A DNA stretch of 58,079 bases from CAYFMP01 sp964344215 (GCA_964344215.1 CAYFMP010000016.1:1-58079); one strand, 5' to 3'; positions 1 through 8,178 are shown, counted from the stretch's first letter. Notes: generated by a model from the letters alone, not told the origin. Program-made: numbers and translations.

Positions 1-86
1 GGCCCCGCATCGCTGCGCGAACCGCTCCTTGCCGGGAGACCGGAGAGCGCGTCTCGGCGATTCCATATCGACGTGAACCGCTCTAA
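1..86. repeat. Partial copy of palindromic element family A
   Basis: The first 86 bases match the right-hand end of the element at 3534-3797 almost base for base, including the terminal run that ends in CGACGTGAACCGCTCTA. The left part lies outside the window. It sits just beyond the 3' end of the PilZ gene and is non-coding. Confidence 0.8.
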
Positions 87-88
87 CC

Positions 89-421
89 TCAAGTCGCGTT
101 GCGCGCGCGGTCGGCGCTGGCAGCGATCAGACCGACCATGGCCTTGTGGTTTTCGAAGAACCTGATGCCGGTCAATTCGTCGTCGATCCAGGCGACCTCG
201 CCTTCGAAGACGCCGAAGCCGGGAACGTTCAAGAGTACCGGCAGATCCGAAACACAGCGCGAACGCATCCGGGCGTCTTCCAGGCGCACCCGGGCGCCGC
301 CCTCGCCGATGCCGTACATGGTGCACTCCGCGGTTTCGCTGTCGACGACGACGGATGCATCCATGACGACCGTAAAACGTTCGAAATGGCGCCGGTCGGT
401 GGTGTTTTCGGTCGATAACAT
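89..421 (-). CDS. PilZ-domain-like protein
   Basis: This 110-residue protein looks like a stand-alone PilZ domain, a fold that often binds cyclic di-GMP. An N-terminal RRHFER resembles the RxxxR half of the PilZ signature. The second half, normally (D/N)xSxxG, is here degenerate (YGIGEGGARV), so c-di-GMP binding is uncertain. The remainder (VLLNVPGFGVFEGEVAWIDDELTGIRF) follows the usual PilZ beta-barrel pattern of a shielded valine/glycine strand and a GIRF-like end. It is transcribed away from the TPR gene across a shared 280-base gap, and AAGGGA lies upstream of its ATG. Target and pathway are unknown. Confidence 0.65.
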   Translation of the reverse strand: MLSTENTTDRRHFERFTVVMDASVVVDSETAECTMYGIGEGGARVRLEDARMRSRCVSDLPVLLNVPGFGVFEGEVAWIDDELTGIRFFENHKAMVGLIAASADRARNAT

Positions 422-702
422 GTCGCGTTTCCCTTCGGTAACTCCGCTGCCGTAGCTGCCGCCTTAGGCCGGATGCTTTGCGCCCCACCGTTTCCGGCGG
501 TTTGCCTTTGTCGTCGGTACCTGGCCTGCCGTTCGGGCGATCTCTCCGCTTCGGCCGGCCATCCCGCGAATCGCAAGGCCGACTTTAGCCGGCTCGGCCG
601 GTGCCGACAGTGACGGCAATCACACGTGGAGCCGCGGCCCCGGACCGCTCCCGAATTGGGGTGGGCCTTTGCCGGCCCGTCCTGTAGACTGCCGGGCGAA
701 TC

Positions 703-2502
703 ATGGACGCCGAACCGACCCGCCCGAAACCGCCCATGCCGACCGCCGTAGGACGCCGCCTGGCCGCCCTCGCGATTGCCGGCGTCCTCGCCCTCGGTCT
801 GGCCCGGCCGATTGCGGCCGCCGATACCGAACTCGGCGCCAGCGCCATCGGCAACTACCTGGCCGGCCGCCACGCCCAGGCCCGGCGCGACTTGTCGGCG
901 GCGGCCGATTTCCTCGAAGCCGCCCTCAAGGAGGCCCCGGACGCGCCGGATTTGCTTAGGCGCACCTTCATCCTAATGGTCGTCGAGGGCCGTTTTGACG
1001 ACGCCATGAAACTAGCCCGGCGATTGATCGAGGCCAATCCGAAATCGGCCGTCGCCAATCTGGCGCTGGCCACCGACGACCTCAAGCGGGGGCGCTACCG
1101 GAAGGTTCTCGACCGGCTCCGGGATCTGCCCGACAGCGGCCTCGGCGCCTTCACCAACCCGACCTTTCGGGCCTGGAGCGAGGTCGGCCGCAAGAAGTAC
1201 GAGGCCGCCCTGGCCGCCCTCGAACCGCTCGGCACGGATACCGGATCGCAGTCGCTGAACGATCTGCACGCCGCCATGATCAACGAGGTGGCCGGGCGCC
1301 GGCAAGCCGCCATCGGGCACTACGAAGCGCTGGCCACGGCCAATTCCAACGCCACCCTCAGACTCACCCAACTGCTGGGCGGGCTCTACGAACGGGTCGG
1401 CGAACCCGAAAAGGCCCGCGCCCTTTACGAGACGTATCTGGAAACGCAGCCCGATTCGCGGCTGTTCGAGGACGCCCTTCAGCGCATGAAAAAGGGCCGG
1501 GCGCCGAAATCGCGTATCCGCACGGCCCAGGACGGGGCGGCGGAAGCGCTGTTCTCGATCGCCAGTTCCCTGCGTCAGCAGCACGCCCGCGAGACGGCGC
1601 TGGTGCTGGGCCAACTGGCCCTCTACCTGAAGCCCGAGTTCCCGATCATGCTGATCCTCATCGGCGACATCATGGAATCCGAGGACCGGCTTGCCGAAGC
1701 CAACGCTTTTTACGCTTCGATCTCAAAGAGATCGGCGTTTTCATGGACGGCGCGCCTGCGCATCGCGTCGAACCTGGACGCCATGGACGATACCGACAAG
1801 GCGGTCAGGCTCCTCAAAACTATGGCCAAGGAGGACACCCGCAATCCGCAGCCGCTGATCAAGCTCGGCGACATCATGCGCAGCCACGAGCGCTATCGTG
1901 AGGCGATCGAGGCCTACGACGACGCGCTGGAGCGGATCGGCACCGTCGAGTCGCGCCATTGGTCGCTGCTCTACACACGCGGCATCGTCCTGGAACGCGC
2001 CAAGGAGTGGCAGCGCGCCGAGGCCGATCTCTTGAAGGCGCTGGAGCTGGAGCCGGACCAGCCCTATGTGCTCAACTATCTCGGTTATTCGTGGGTCGAC
2101 CAGGGCCAGAACCTGGAACGCGCCCAGGACATGATCCGCACCGCCGTCAAGCTCCGGCCCAACGACGGCTACATCATCGACAGCCTGGGCTGGGTCTATT
2201 ACCGGCTCGGCGACTACGCCGCCGCCGTCAAGCAGCTCGAGCGCGCCGTCGAGCTGCGCCCCGAGGACCCGGTCATCAACGACCACCTGGGCGACGCCTA
2301 CTGGCGGGTCGGCCGCAGGCTGGAAGCGACCTTCCAGTGGAAGCATTCGCTGTCGCTCGATCCCGAGGACGACCTCGGCGCCGAGATCGAGGCCAAGCTG
2401 AAGGACGGCCTAGGTGCCGCCGAAGGCGTCCCGGCCGGGCAACCGAGGAGTGAGCCGGCGGGACAACCCGAGAACGCCGCCGCCGCACCCGACGGGGGAT
2501 AA
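703..2502 (+). CDS. Exported tetratricopeptide-repeat protein
   Basis: A 599-residue protein made largely of TPR units, a scaffold for protein-protein contacts. A hydrophobic segment (LAALAIAGVLALGLA, about residues 20-35) followed by AAA looks like a signal peptide, so the protein is probably periplasmic or outer-membrane attached. Repeats run from about residue 45 to 560, with clear units such as PYVLNYLGYSWVDQGQNLER and GYIIDSLGWVYYRLGDYAAA. The C-terminal 40 residues are Gly/Ala/Pro rich. An alternative ATG at 736 would give a more typical signal peptide. ispE starts 12 bases downstream, so the two are likely co-transcribed; this pairing is common in alphaproteobacteria. The exact role is not known. 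Confidence 0.85.
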   Translation: MDAEPTRPKPPMPTAVGRRLAALAIAGVLALGLARPIAAADTELGASAIGNYLAGRHAQARRDLSAAADFLEAALKEAPDAPDLLRRTFILMVVEGRFDDAMKLARRLIEANPKSAVANLALATDDLKRGRYRKVLDRLRDLPDSGLGAFTNPTFRAWSEVGRKKYEAALAALEPLGTDTGSQSLNDLHAAMINEVAGRRQAAIGHYEALATANSNATLRLTQLLGGLYERVGEPEKARALYETYLETQPDSRLFEDALQRMKKGRAPKSRIRTAQDGAAEALFSIASSLRQQHARETALVLGQLALYLKPEFPIMLILIGDIMESEDRLAEANAFYASISKRSAFSWTARLRIASNLDAMDDTDKAVRLLKTMAKEDTRNPQPLIKLGDIMRSHERYREAIEAYDDALERIGTVESRHWSLLYTRGIVLERAKEWQRAEADLLKALELEPDQPYVLNYLGYSWVDQGQNLERAQDMIRTAVKLRPNDGYIIDSLGWVYYRLGDYAAAVKQLERAVELRPEDPVINDHLGDAYWRVGRRLEATFQWKHSLSLDPEDDLGAEIEAKLKDGLGAAEGVPAGQPRSEPAGQPENAAAAPDGG

Positions 2503-2514
2503 TCCGCCGACCCG

Positions 2515-3375
2515 ATGACCGAACCCGTGATCACCGTTTCGGCGCCGGCCAAGCTCAATCTTTACCTGCACGTGACGGGACAACGCGCCGACGGCTATCA
2601 CCTGCTCGACAGCCTGGTCGCCTTCGCCGGCGTCGGCGACGAATTGACACTGACGCCGGCCGACCGCCTGAGCCTGGAGATCGCAGGCCCGTTCGCGAAT
2701 GGCTTGAGCACCGGTTCTGACAACCTGGTGGTGCGGGCGGCCGAGGCGCTCGGCAGGGTCGGCGGCAATGGCGCCCGCATGCGGTTGACCAAGAACCTGC
2801 CGGTGGCGGCCGGCATCGGCGGCGGTTCGGCCGACGCGGCGGCGGCGCTCAGGGGCTTGAGCGAACTGTGGGACATCTCTCCCGGCGACGACGAACTGGC
2901 GGCGCTGGCTCTCGGTCTGGGCGCCGACGTACCGGTCTGCCTTAAGGGCCGGGCGGCCTTCGTCGGCGGCGTCGGCGAACAGCTGAGCCCGGCGCCGGAC
3001 TTGCCGGCCGCTCATTTGGTGCTGGTCAATCCGGCTGTGGCGCTCTCGACGCCGGCCGTGTTCGCCGGCCGCGGCGGCGGCTTTTCCGAACCGGCCCGGT
3101 TCGTCGAAGCGCCGGCCGACGTGGCGGCGCTGGCCGGATTGCTGGCCGGACGCGGCAACGACCTTGGCGATGCGGCAGCGGCGCTGGCGCCGGAAATCGG
3201 CGATGTCCTCGATGCGCTCGGCGGCGCCAAAGCGTGCCTGCTGGCCCGGATGTCGGGCAGCGGCGCCACTTGCTTCGGGCTGTTCGCCGCCGCCGACGAA
3301 GCGCGTGCGGCGGCCGAGCGCCTCGCCGCCGGCCATCCGGCGTGGTGGGTGAAAGCGACGCCGTTACTGGGCTGA
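2515..3375 (+). CDS. ispE: 4-diphosphocytidyl-2-C-methyl-D-erythritol kinase
   Basis: IspE phosphorylates CDP-methylerythritol at the 2-hydroxyl with ATP, the fourth step of the non-mevalonate (MEP) isoprenoid pathway in the cytosol. The 286-residue length is normal. The start SAPAKLNLYLHVTGQRADGY carries the family's substrate-binding Lys and Asn, and PVAAGIGGGSADAAAAL (about residues 97-113) is the GHMP-kinase glycine-rich ATP loop. A later GSG-containing loop (ARMSGSGATCF) is the third GHMP motif. It follows the TPR gene by 12 bases. A hairpin follows the stop directly. The catalytic Asp is present in GLGADVPVCL. Confidence 0.96.
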   Translation: MTEPVITVSAPAKLNLYLHVTGQRADGYHLLDSLVAFAGVGDELTLTPADRLSLEIAGPFANGLSTGSDNLVVRAAEALGRVGGNGARMRLTKNLPVAAGIGGGSADAAAALRGLSELWDISPGDDELAALALGLGADVPVCLKGRAAFVGGVGEQLSPAPDLPAAHLVLVNPAVALSTPAVFAGRGGGFSEPARFVEAPADVAALAGLLAGRGNDLGDAAAALAPEIGDVLDALGGAKACLLARMSGSGATCFGLFAAADEARAAAERLAAGHPAWWVKATPLLG

Positions 3376-3395
3376 GAGCCGGCCGACGCCGGCTC
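3376..3395 (+). terminator. Hairpin just after ispE
   Basis: GAGCCGGC and GCCGGCTC form an 8-bp perfect stem around a 4-base loop, starting one base after the ispE stop. No T-run follows, so it is either a weak terminator or an mRNA-stabilising hairpin. Confidence 0.5.
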
Positions 3396-3396
3396 C

Positions 3397-3537
3397 TAGA
3401 GCAGATCATGTTTTGTCGGAATCGCCCGGGCGATCCGTCGAAGCATGTGAATCCGCTCTACATCGTTGAAACCGATCGGATTCACACATTTTGTCGTCGA
3501 CATCTCGTGTTTCCGACAAAACGTGATCCGACCTAGA
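3397..3537. repeat. Palindromic element family B, full copy
   Basis: The outer arms are TCATGTTTTGTCGGAA and TTCCGACAAAACGTGATC, near-perfect inverse complements about 100 bases apart. A second nested pair, TGTGAATCCG and CGGATTCACA, lies inside. A shortened copy occurs at 17130-17233. It is immediately followed by the family A element, so 3397-3797 is a composite repeat block with no gene. Confidence 0.8.
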
Positions 3538-3797
3538 GCGGGTCACGTTGATATGGAAGCGGCTGAGATCGGTTTTGCGGCCTGCCGGCGAGGAGAGGAT
3601 GCGAAGGCGATGTGGGGCATCGGCGAGCCTCCTCGACGACGCCGGAAGGCCGAAAAACCGACCGCAGGCGCGCTCTCCGGCCCCCCGGACGGCGTCGCGG
3701 CCCGCTTCCGATGGCCCCGCATCGCCGCGCGAGCCGCTCCTTGCCAGGAGACCGGAGAGCGCGTCTCAGCGATTCCCTATCGACGTGAACCGCTCTA
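3534..3797. repeat. Palindromic MITE-like element family A, full copy
   Basis: This 264-bp non-coding element has imperfect terminal inverted repeats of about 34 bp: it begins TAGAGCGGGTCACGTTGATA and its right end read in reverse begins TAGAGCGGTTCACGTCGATA. Internal arms (around 3570-3590 and 3650-3670) can also pair. The right 86 bases recur at 1-86, and a minimal 33-bp version lies at 39585-39617. No transposase is present, so it would be non-autonomous. Confidence 0.8.
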
Positions 3798-4793
3798 AAG
3801 TCCGAGGGCGGCGGCGTTCCGCAGGTTGCGCGGCCGTTTGCCGTCCAACAGCTCGCCGATGCGGTCCATGCATTCGTCGGCCAGGCGCTTATCGGCTTCG
3901 CGGGTGTACCAAGCCAGATGCGAAGTGACGATGACGTTGTCGAGGGCGAACAGCGGACAGTCGGGGCCGAGCGGCTCGTCGGCGAAGACGTCGAGACCGG
4001 CGCCGGCGATCCGGCCTGTTTCGAGGGCGTTGAGCAGCGCCGCTTCGTCGATGACGGCGCCTCTGGAGACGTCGACGAGGTAGGCCGTCTCCTTCATGCG
4101 CTCGAGCTCGGCCTCGCCGATCAGGCCGCGGGTCTCGTCGGTAAGCACGCAGTGGATGGAGACGAAATCGGAGCGCTCCAGCACCTCCTCCAGACCGACC
4201 CGCCAGACGCCGGCGTCGTCGAAAACCGAACCGTCCACGTAGGGATCGCAGGCGATCCGCTGCATGCCGAAGCCGGCGGCGCGGCGGCCCATGGCCTGGC
4301 CGATGCGCCCGAAACCGACGAGGCCGACGGTCTTTCCGAAAAGATCGACGCCGACGAATTCCTCGGCCGGCCACGCCCAGCCGGTCCGCCGGGTCGCCCG
4401 GTCGATGGGGATGAGCTTGCGGGCCAGGCCGATCATCAGGGCGAACGCGTGGTCGGCCACCGTCTCGGTGCCGTAGTCGGGGCAGTTGACGACCATGACG
4501 CCCAGCCGGGCGGCCGCTTCCATATCGACGTTGTCGAGGCCGACCCCGTACTTGACGGTGGCTTTGAGGTTGCCGGCCGCCTCCATGACCGCGGCCGAAA
4601 TGGCCGGAAAGAACGAGTGCACGATGATGTCGGCGCCGTCGGCGGCGGCGCACAGCGACGCCTCGTCCCATTCGGGCGGCGGCTCGATCACATGGGCGCG
4701 GTCGCGAAGCTCGTCGATCTGTTCCGGCCTCAGATAAACCTCACGATCGGCGATGAAAACGGTCGGTTTGCTCTCTGTCTGCATCGGCGGCAC
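3795..4793 (-). CDS. NAD-dependent D-2-hydroxyacid dehydrogenase
   Basis: A 332-residue member of the D-isomer-specific 2-hydroxyacid dehydrogenase family, which interconverts 2-oxo and D-2-hydroxy acids with NAD(P)H in the cytosol. The Rossmann loop is GLVGFGRIGQAMG (about residues 156-168). The family Arg is in VSRGAVIDE, the Glu in FADEPLGPD and the catalytic His in TSHLAWYT. The SHLAWYT form is typical of the C-terminal-binding-protein-like branch rather than classical SerA; there is no ACT or regulatory domain, so a dedicated serine-pathway role is unlikely. It could start at MQTE (third in-frame residue pair) instead of MPPM. Its stop touches the family A repeat end. Substrate is unknown. 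Confidence 0.85.
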   Translation of the reverse strand: MPPMQTESKPTVFIADREVYLRPEQIDELRDRAHVIEPPPEWDEASLCAAADGADIIVHSFFPAISAAVMEAAGNLKATVKYGVGLDNVDMEAAARLGVMVVNCPDYGTETVADHAFALMIGLARKLIPIDRATRRTGWAWPAEEFVGVDLFGKTVGLVGFGRIGQAMGRRAAGFGMQRIACDPYVDGSVFDDAGVWRVGLEEVLERSDFVSIHCVLTDETRGLIGEAELERMKETAYLVDVSRGAVIDEAALLNALETGRIAGAGLDVFADEPLGPDCPLFALDNVIVTSHLAWYTREADKRLADECMDRIGELLDGKRPRNLRNAAALGL

Positions 4794-4965
4794 CTCCAGA
4801 TCGGGACTTGCGATTTCTAGGCCGCGAGCGGCGGCTTGGCAATGGCCGACGGGCGGCGCCGGGACGGATGGCGAAGGCGGCTTGGGGGACGGCTAGGGGG
4901 CGCCCGCGTGCTTGCGGGTCGGCGGCTTTGGTCTTATGTTTCGCGCCACCGAAGGCTCGGCGAAA

Positions 4966-5042
4966 TGGGGCGTAGCCAAGTGGTCTAAGGCACCGGTTTT
5001 TGGTACCGGCATTCGGAGGTTCGAATCCTCCCGCCCCAGCCA
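4966..5042 (+). tRNA. tRNA-Gln (TTG)
   Basis: A full cloverleaf is visible: acceptor TGGGGCG pairs with CGCCCCA, D arm AGCCAAGTGGTCTAAGGC, anticodon stem CCGGT/ACCGG around TTTTGGT giving anticodon TTG, and T arm GGAGGTTCGAATCCTCC. The discriminator is G and CCA (5040-5042) is encoded. The 3' end merges into the palindrome at 5038-5080. Confidence 0.97.
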
Positions 5043-5080
5043 ATGCCCAAACCTCCGCCGCGGAGGTTTGGGCATTGGCT
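5038..5080 (+). terminator. 21-bp perfect palindrome overlapping the tRNA-Gln 3' end
   Basis: Arms 5038-5058 and 5060-5080 are exact inverse complements around a single central C. The left arm includes the last two tRNA bases and the encoded CCA. It probably serves as a hairpin terminator or 3'-processing signal; no T-run follows. Confidence 0.6.
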
Positions 5081-5197
5081 TGCGGTGAGGGGGATCGAAC
5101 CTTGCGAGCCGTCAGGCGAAGCGCTACGGTTCGACACCGTAGCGTTGAGCGAAGGTGCGGCGGAGCGAAGCGGAGCCAATCCTCCCGCCCCGGCCAT
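5081..5197. repeat. tRNA-like tail with a second copy of the tRNA-Gln 3' end
   Basis: AATCCTCCCGCCCCGGCCA near 5177-5195 repeats the tRNA-Gln 3' end AATCCTCCCGCCCCAGCCA with one change. Between the two copies lie a 9-bp hairpin (CGCTACGGT/ACCGTAGCG) and, on the minus strand, a T-loop-like GGTTCGATCCCCCTC. No intact second tRNA can be folded. Confidence 0.65.
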
Positions 5198-5233
5198 TTC
5201 GAGACCGACTTTCAGTGACACCGGGGGGCGTCC

Positions 5234-5845
5234 GTGCTGAAACTCCACGACTACCTCGACTCCGGCAACGGCTACAAGGTGCGCCTGACGCTGGCCCACC
5301 TCGGTCGGCCGTTCGAGCTCATCAAGTACGACATTACCCGTGGCGAGACGCGGACGCCCGAGTTCCTGAAGATCAACCCGAACGGCCGCATTCCCGTTCT
5401 CGAGTTGGAAGACGGCCGTTTCCTTCCCGAATCGAACGCCATCATCTGGTATCTGGCCGACGGCACCCGGCTTCTGCCCGAAGACGGCTTCGGGCGCGCG
5501 CAAGTCCTGCAATGGATGTTCTTCGAGCAGTACAGCCACGAGCCCAACATCGCCACCTCGCGCTACCTCATGCGACACCGCGACATGGACGACGAGGTCG
5601 AGCGCCTGCTCGAGCAGAAGCGCCAGCCCGGCCTGGCGGCGCTCGGCGTCATGGAGGGGCACCTGGAGGGACGCGACTGGTTCGCCGGCGAAGCCTTCTC
5701 GATCGCCGACATCGCGCTCTATGCCTACACCCACGTCGCCCATGAGGGCGGCTTCGAACTCGGCGAATTCGCGAATGTGCGGGGCTGGCTCGAACGGGTC
5801 GCCGGCGAACCCGGCCACGTGCCGATGCTGGAGCCCTCGGCTTAG
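5234..5845 (+). CDS. Glutathione S-transferase family protein
   Basis: A 203-residue cytosolic GST, a family that conjugates or reduces substrates with glutathione. The N-terminal thioredoxin-like half contains the usual cis-Pro region (NPNGRIPVLELEDG, about residues 51-64) and the glutathione-contacting ESNAI. The all-alpha C-terminal half carries the conserved N-capping SIADIALYAY (about residues 158-167). An SGN-type motif near residue 11 (DSGNGYKVRL) suggests a serine-type active site. The start is GTG; TGACACCGGGGGG upstream is only a fair ribosome site. It is the only plus-strand gene between the tRNA and the carnitine operon and ends 4 bases into the convergent thioesterase stop. Substrate unknown. 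Confidence 0.88.
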   Translation: MLKLHDYLDSGNGYKVRLTLAHLGRPFELIKYDITRGETRTPEFLKINPNGRIPVLELEDGRFLPESNAIIWYLADGTRLLPEDGFGRAQVLQWMFFEQYSHEPNIATSRYLMRHRDMDDEVERLLEQKRQPGLAALGVMEGHLEGRDWFAGEAFSIADIALYAYTHVAHEGGFELGEFANVRGWLERVAGEPGHVPMLEPSA

Positions 5846-6339
5846 CCGCGGCCGCCGGCCGGCGGCGGTTGGTTCTTCGAGCCGGCCGCGCGGCGGTCGA
5901 GCGCGATATGGCGTCCGGCCCAGTCGGGCGCCGCCGTTCGCAGTTGACGCAGACGCCGCCTCACCGGATCGGGCATGGCGGTGGTGACGCCGGCCTTCGT
6001 ATCGAAGTGCAATGCCATCAGCTCGCTGCTGGCCACGACCTCGCCGCCGACCGCCATCTCGTGGCAGAAGTGAATGCGCTTGGCGTCCGAGCCGAGCACC
6101 CGGGTCGACACCGCCAGTTCAGCTCCCATCACCACCTCGCGCAGATAGCGAATGTGCGATTCGACCGTGTAGAGCGAGCAGCCGCTGGCCGAGCGGTAGG
6201 CGGCGTCCATGCCGAGATGGTCGTAGAGCGCGTCGGTGGCATGGCCGAAGCCGAGAACGTAGTAGGCCTCGCTCAAGTGGCCGTTGTAGTCGATCCAATC
6301 GGCGCGCACCGGCTCCGAATGCAGCTCGAGGACGCTCAC
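5842..6339 (-). CDS. cdhB: Betainyl-CoA thioesterase-like hotdog protein
   Basis: A 165-residue 4HBT-type hotdog thioesterase. The N-terminal stretch ADWIDYNGHLSEAYYV carries the catalytic-type Asp in a DYNGH motif. GTGA overlap with the upstream dehydrogenase stop (GTG at 6339) gives the start and implies translational coupling. In Pseudomonas aeruginosa the cdhA-cdhB-cdhC set converts L-carnitine to glycine betaine, with CdhB hydrolysing betainyl-CoA; in some other bacteria the thioesterase is fused to the dehydrogenase. Order here, dehydrogenase then thioesterase, fits that. The last 15 residues are Gly/Pro rich. Function is inferred from operon context and family; a generic acyl-CoA thioesterase is the alternative. 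Confidence 0.8.
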   Translation of the reverse strand: MSVLELHSEPVRADWIDYNGHLSEAYYVLGFGHATDALYDHLGMDAAYRSASGCSLYTVESHIRYLREVVMGAELAVSTRVLGSDAKRIHFCHEMAVGGEVVASSELMALHFDTKAGVTTAMPDPVRRRLRQLRTAAPDWAGRHIALDRRAAGSKNQPPPAGGRG

Positions 6340-7274
6340 GCGTGCGCCTTCCGGGTCTCTTCGATGGCCCTCATGACGGCGATCAGGCAATCGTCGCGGA
6401 AGCGCTCGATCTCCCGGATCGAGCGACCGCCGGCTTGCGCTCGCGCGCCCTCGACCATGCGCTCGATCAGGGTGTCGGTCAGCTCCGGCGCCTCGAGCTT
6501 GGTCCACGGCAGCTTCAAGGCCGGGCCGAACTGTTCGAGCATGTGGCGCATGCCGTCCTCGCCGCCGGCCAGGTGGAAGGTCAGGCAGGTGCCCATGAAG
6601 GCCCAGCGCAGGCCGGGGCCGTCGATGACGGCGCGGTCGATCTCCTCGGTGGTGGCGATGCCGTCGTTGACCAGGTGCAGGGCCTCGCGCCACAGCGCTT
6701 CCTGCAGGCGGTCCGAGATATAGCCTTCGATCTCGTTGCGCACCCTGAGCGGACGCATACCGATCTCCGCGTAGAACGCCTCGGCCCGCCGCATCGCGTC
6801 CTCCGTAGTGCGCTCGCCGCCGACCACTTCGACCAGCGGCAGCAGGTAGACCGGATTGAAGGGATGGCCGATCAGCACCCGCCCGGGCTCGACGCACTCC
6901 GCCTGCAACCGACTCGGCAGCAGCCCCGACGAGCTCGAGGCGATGATCGCGCCGGGCCGCGCCGCCCGGCTGATGCGGGCCAGCAGATCGCGTTTCAGGT
7001 CCTCGCGCTCAGGCGCGCTCTCCTGAATGAAATCGGCGTCGCCGACCGCCTCTTCGAGATCGGCGGTGAAGGCGAGGTTGCCCGGTTCAGCAGCGCCCTG
7101 GCCGAGTTCGGCGAGCGCCGGCGCCGCATTGTCGACGACTTCGCGCAACCGGGTCTCGGCGCCGTTGCCGGGGTCGGTGGCGACGACATCGGTGCCGTGG
7201 CCGAGCAGGCGGGCGGCCCAACCGGCGCCGATGACGCCGGCCCCGACCAGGGCCACCTTGCGAATGTCTTTCAC
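6336..7274 (-). CDS. cdhA: L-carnitine dehydrogenase (3-hydroxyacyl-CoA dehydrogenase family)
   Basis: This protein oxidises L-carnitine to 3-dehydrocarnitine with NAD, by family and context. It starts with a Rossmann loop VALVGAGVIGAGWAARLLGHG, then the 3-hydroxyacyl-CoA dehydrogenase core: SSSSGLLPSRL (about residues 109-119), HPFNPVYLLPLVEVVGG with the catalytic His-Pro region, and EIEGYISDRLQEALWREALHL with the second-domain Asn/Arg pattern. FMGTCLTFHLAGG is characteristic of carnitine dehydrogenases. GTG at 7274 is chosen because the sequence upstream codes for a low-complexity, non-homologous stretch; length is then 312 residues, normal for LcdH. It lies 13 bases after cdhC and overlaps cdhB by 4. 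Confidence 0.88.
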   Translation of the reverse strand: MKDIRKVALVGAGVIGAGWAARLLGHGTDVVATDPGNGAETRLREVVDNAAPALAELGQGAAEPGNLAFTADLEEAVGDADFIQESAPEREDLKRDLLARISRAARPGAIIASSSSGLLPSRLQAECVEPGRVLIGHPFNPVYLLPLVEVVGGERTTEDAMRRAEAFYAEIGMRPLRVRNEIEGYISDRLQEALWREALHLVNDGIATTEEIDRAVIDGPGLRWAFMGTCLTFHLAGGEDGMRHMLEQFGPALKLPWTKLEAPELTDTLIERMVEGARAQAGGRSIREIERFRDDCLIAVMRAIEETRKAHA

Positions 7275-7287
7275 CGGTCCGGCCCCC

Positions 7288-8178
7288 TCAGGCCGGGGCG
7301 GCGAGACCGAGGGCGGCACGGGCCTCGGCCGGGGTTTGCACGGCGCCGCCGAGGCTCTCGATGATGCCGACGGCACGTTCGACCAGGGCGGCGTTGGAGG
7401 CATGGACGCCTTTGTCCAGATAGAGGTTGTCCTCGAGACCGACCCGGACGTGGCCGCCGAGCAGCATCGCCTGGGCGACCATCGGCATCTGCATGCGGCC
7501 GATCCCGAAACCGGCCCAGACGGCGCCGTCGGGCAGGTTGTCGACCATCGCCTTCATGGTTTGGGTGTTGGCTTCGGCGCCGTAGGAAATGCCGAGGCAG
7601 AGCTGATAGAGCGGCGGCGCTTCGAGCAGCCCCTCGTCGAGCAGTTGCTTGGCGAACCACAGGTGGCCGAGGTCGAAGACCTCGACCTCGGGTTTGACGC
7701 CGAGCTCCCGCATGCCCTTCGCCATGACCCGCAACATATCGACCGAGTTGGCCATGACGTAGTTGCCCTCGCCGAAGTTCATGGTGCCGCAGTCGAGCGT
7801 GCAGATTTCCGGTTTGAGCGCGGCGACGTGCTGGAGCCGGGTTTCGGCGTCGGCCATGTCGGTCGCCTCGCCGAGCTTCAGGGGGGCCTCCGGCGGGCCG
7901 AGGAAAAGATCGCCGCCCATGCCGGCGGTCAGGTTGATGATGACGTCGGCGTCGCTGTCGCGGATGCGCTCGACGACCTCGCCGAACAGCGCCGGGTCGC
8001 GGCTGCCTTGACCGGTCTCCGGATCGCGGACGTGGATATGGGCGACGGTGGCGCCGGCCTTGGCCGCTTCGACGGCGGCGGTGGCAATCTGTTCGGGCGT
8101 CACCGGTATGTCCGGATGCTTGCCGATGGTATCGGCCGCCCCGGTCACGGCACAGGTAACGATAACGTTCCGGTTCAT
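7288..8178 (-). CDS. cdhC: 3-dehydrocarnitine cleavage enzyme (BKACE/DUF849 family)
   Basis: A 296-residue beta-keto acid cleavage enzyme. The family condenses a beta-keto acid with acetyl-CoA and splits it to acetoacetate and a new CoA ester; here 3-dehydrocarnitine would give acetoacetate and betainyl-CoA. Zn-binding HIHVRD (AHIHVRDPETGQG, about residues 46-58), the NLTAGMGG loop and the conserved CTLDCGTMNFG are all present, as is EVEVFDLGHL. The start ATG at 8178 has GGGGAGGA eight bases upstream. It follows the SDR gene by 71 bases and precedes cdhA by 13, so it sits inside a four-gene operon. Substrate is inferred from the adjacent carnitine dehydrogenase and thioesterase. Confidence 0.88.
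   Translation of the reverse strand: MNRNVIVTCAVTGAADTIGKHPDIPVTPEQIATAAVEAAKAGATVAHIHVRDPETGQGSRDPALFGEVVERIRDSDADVIINLTAGMGGDLFLGPPEAPLKLGEATDMADAETRLQHVAALKPEICTLDCGTMNFGEGNYVMANSVDMLRVMAKGMRELGVKPEVEVFDLGHLWFAKQLLDEGLLEAPPLYQLCLGISYGAEANTQTMKAMVDNLPDGAVWAGFGIGRMQMPMVAQAMLLGGHVRVGLEDNLYLDKGVHASNAALVERAVGIIESLGGAVQTPAEARAALGLAAPA

Noticed and set aside
3795..4793. SerA phosphoglycerate dehydrogenase
   Set aside because: No ACT domain and no serine genes nearby; the SHLAWYT block fits the CtBP-like branch.
4893..5043. Apparent small proteins across tRNA-Gln (containing GGFEPPNAGTKN)
   Set aside because: This peptide pattern is the well-known artefact of translating the tRNA-Gln antisense strand.
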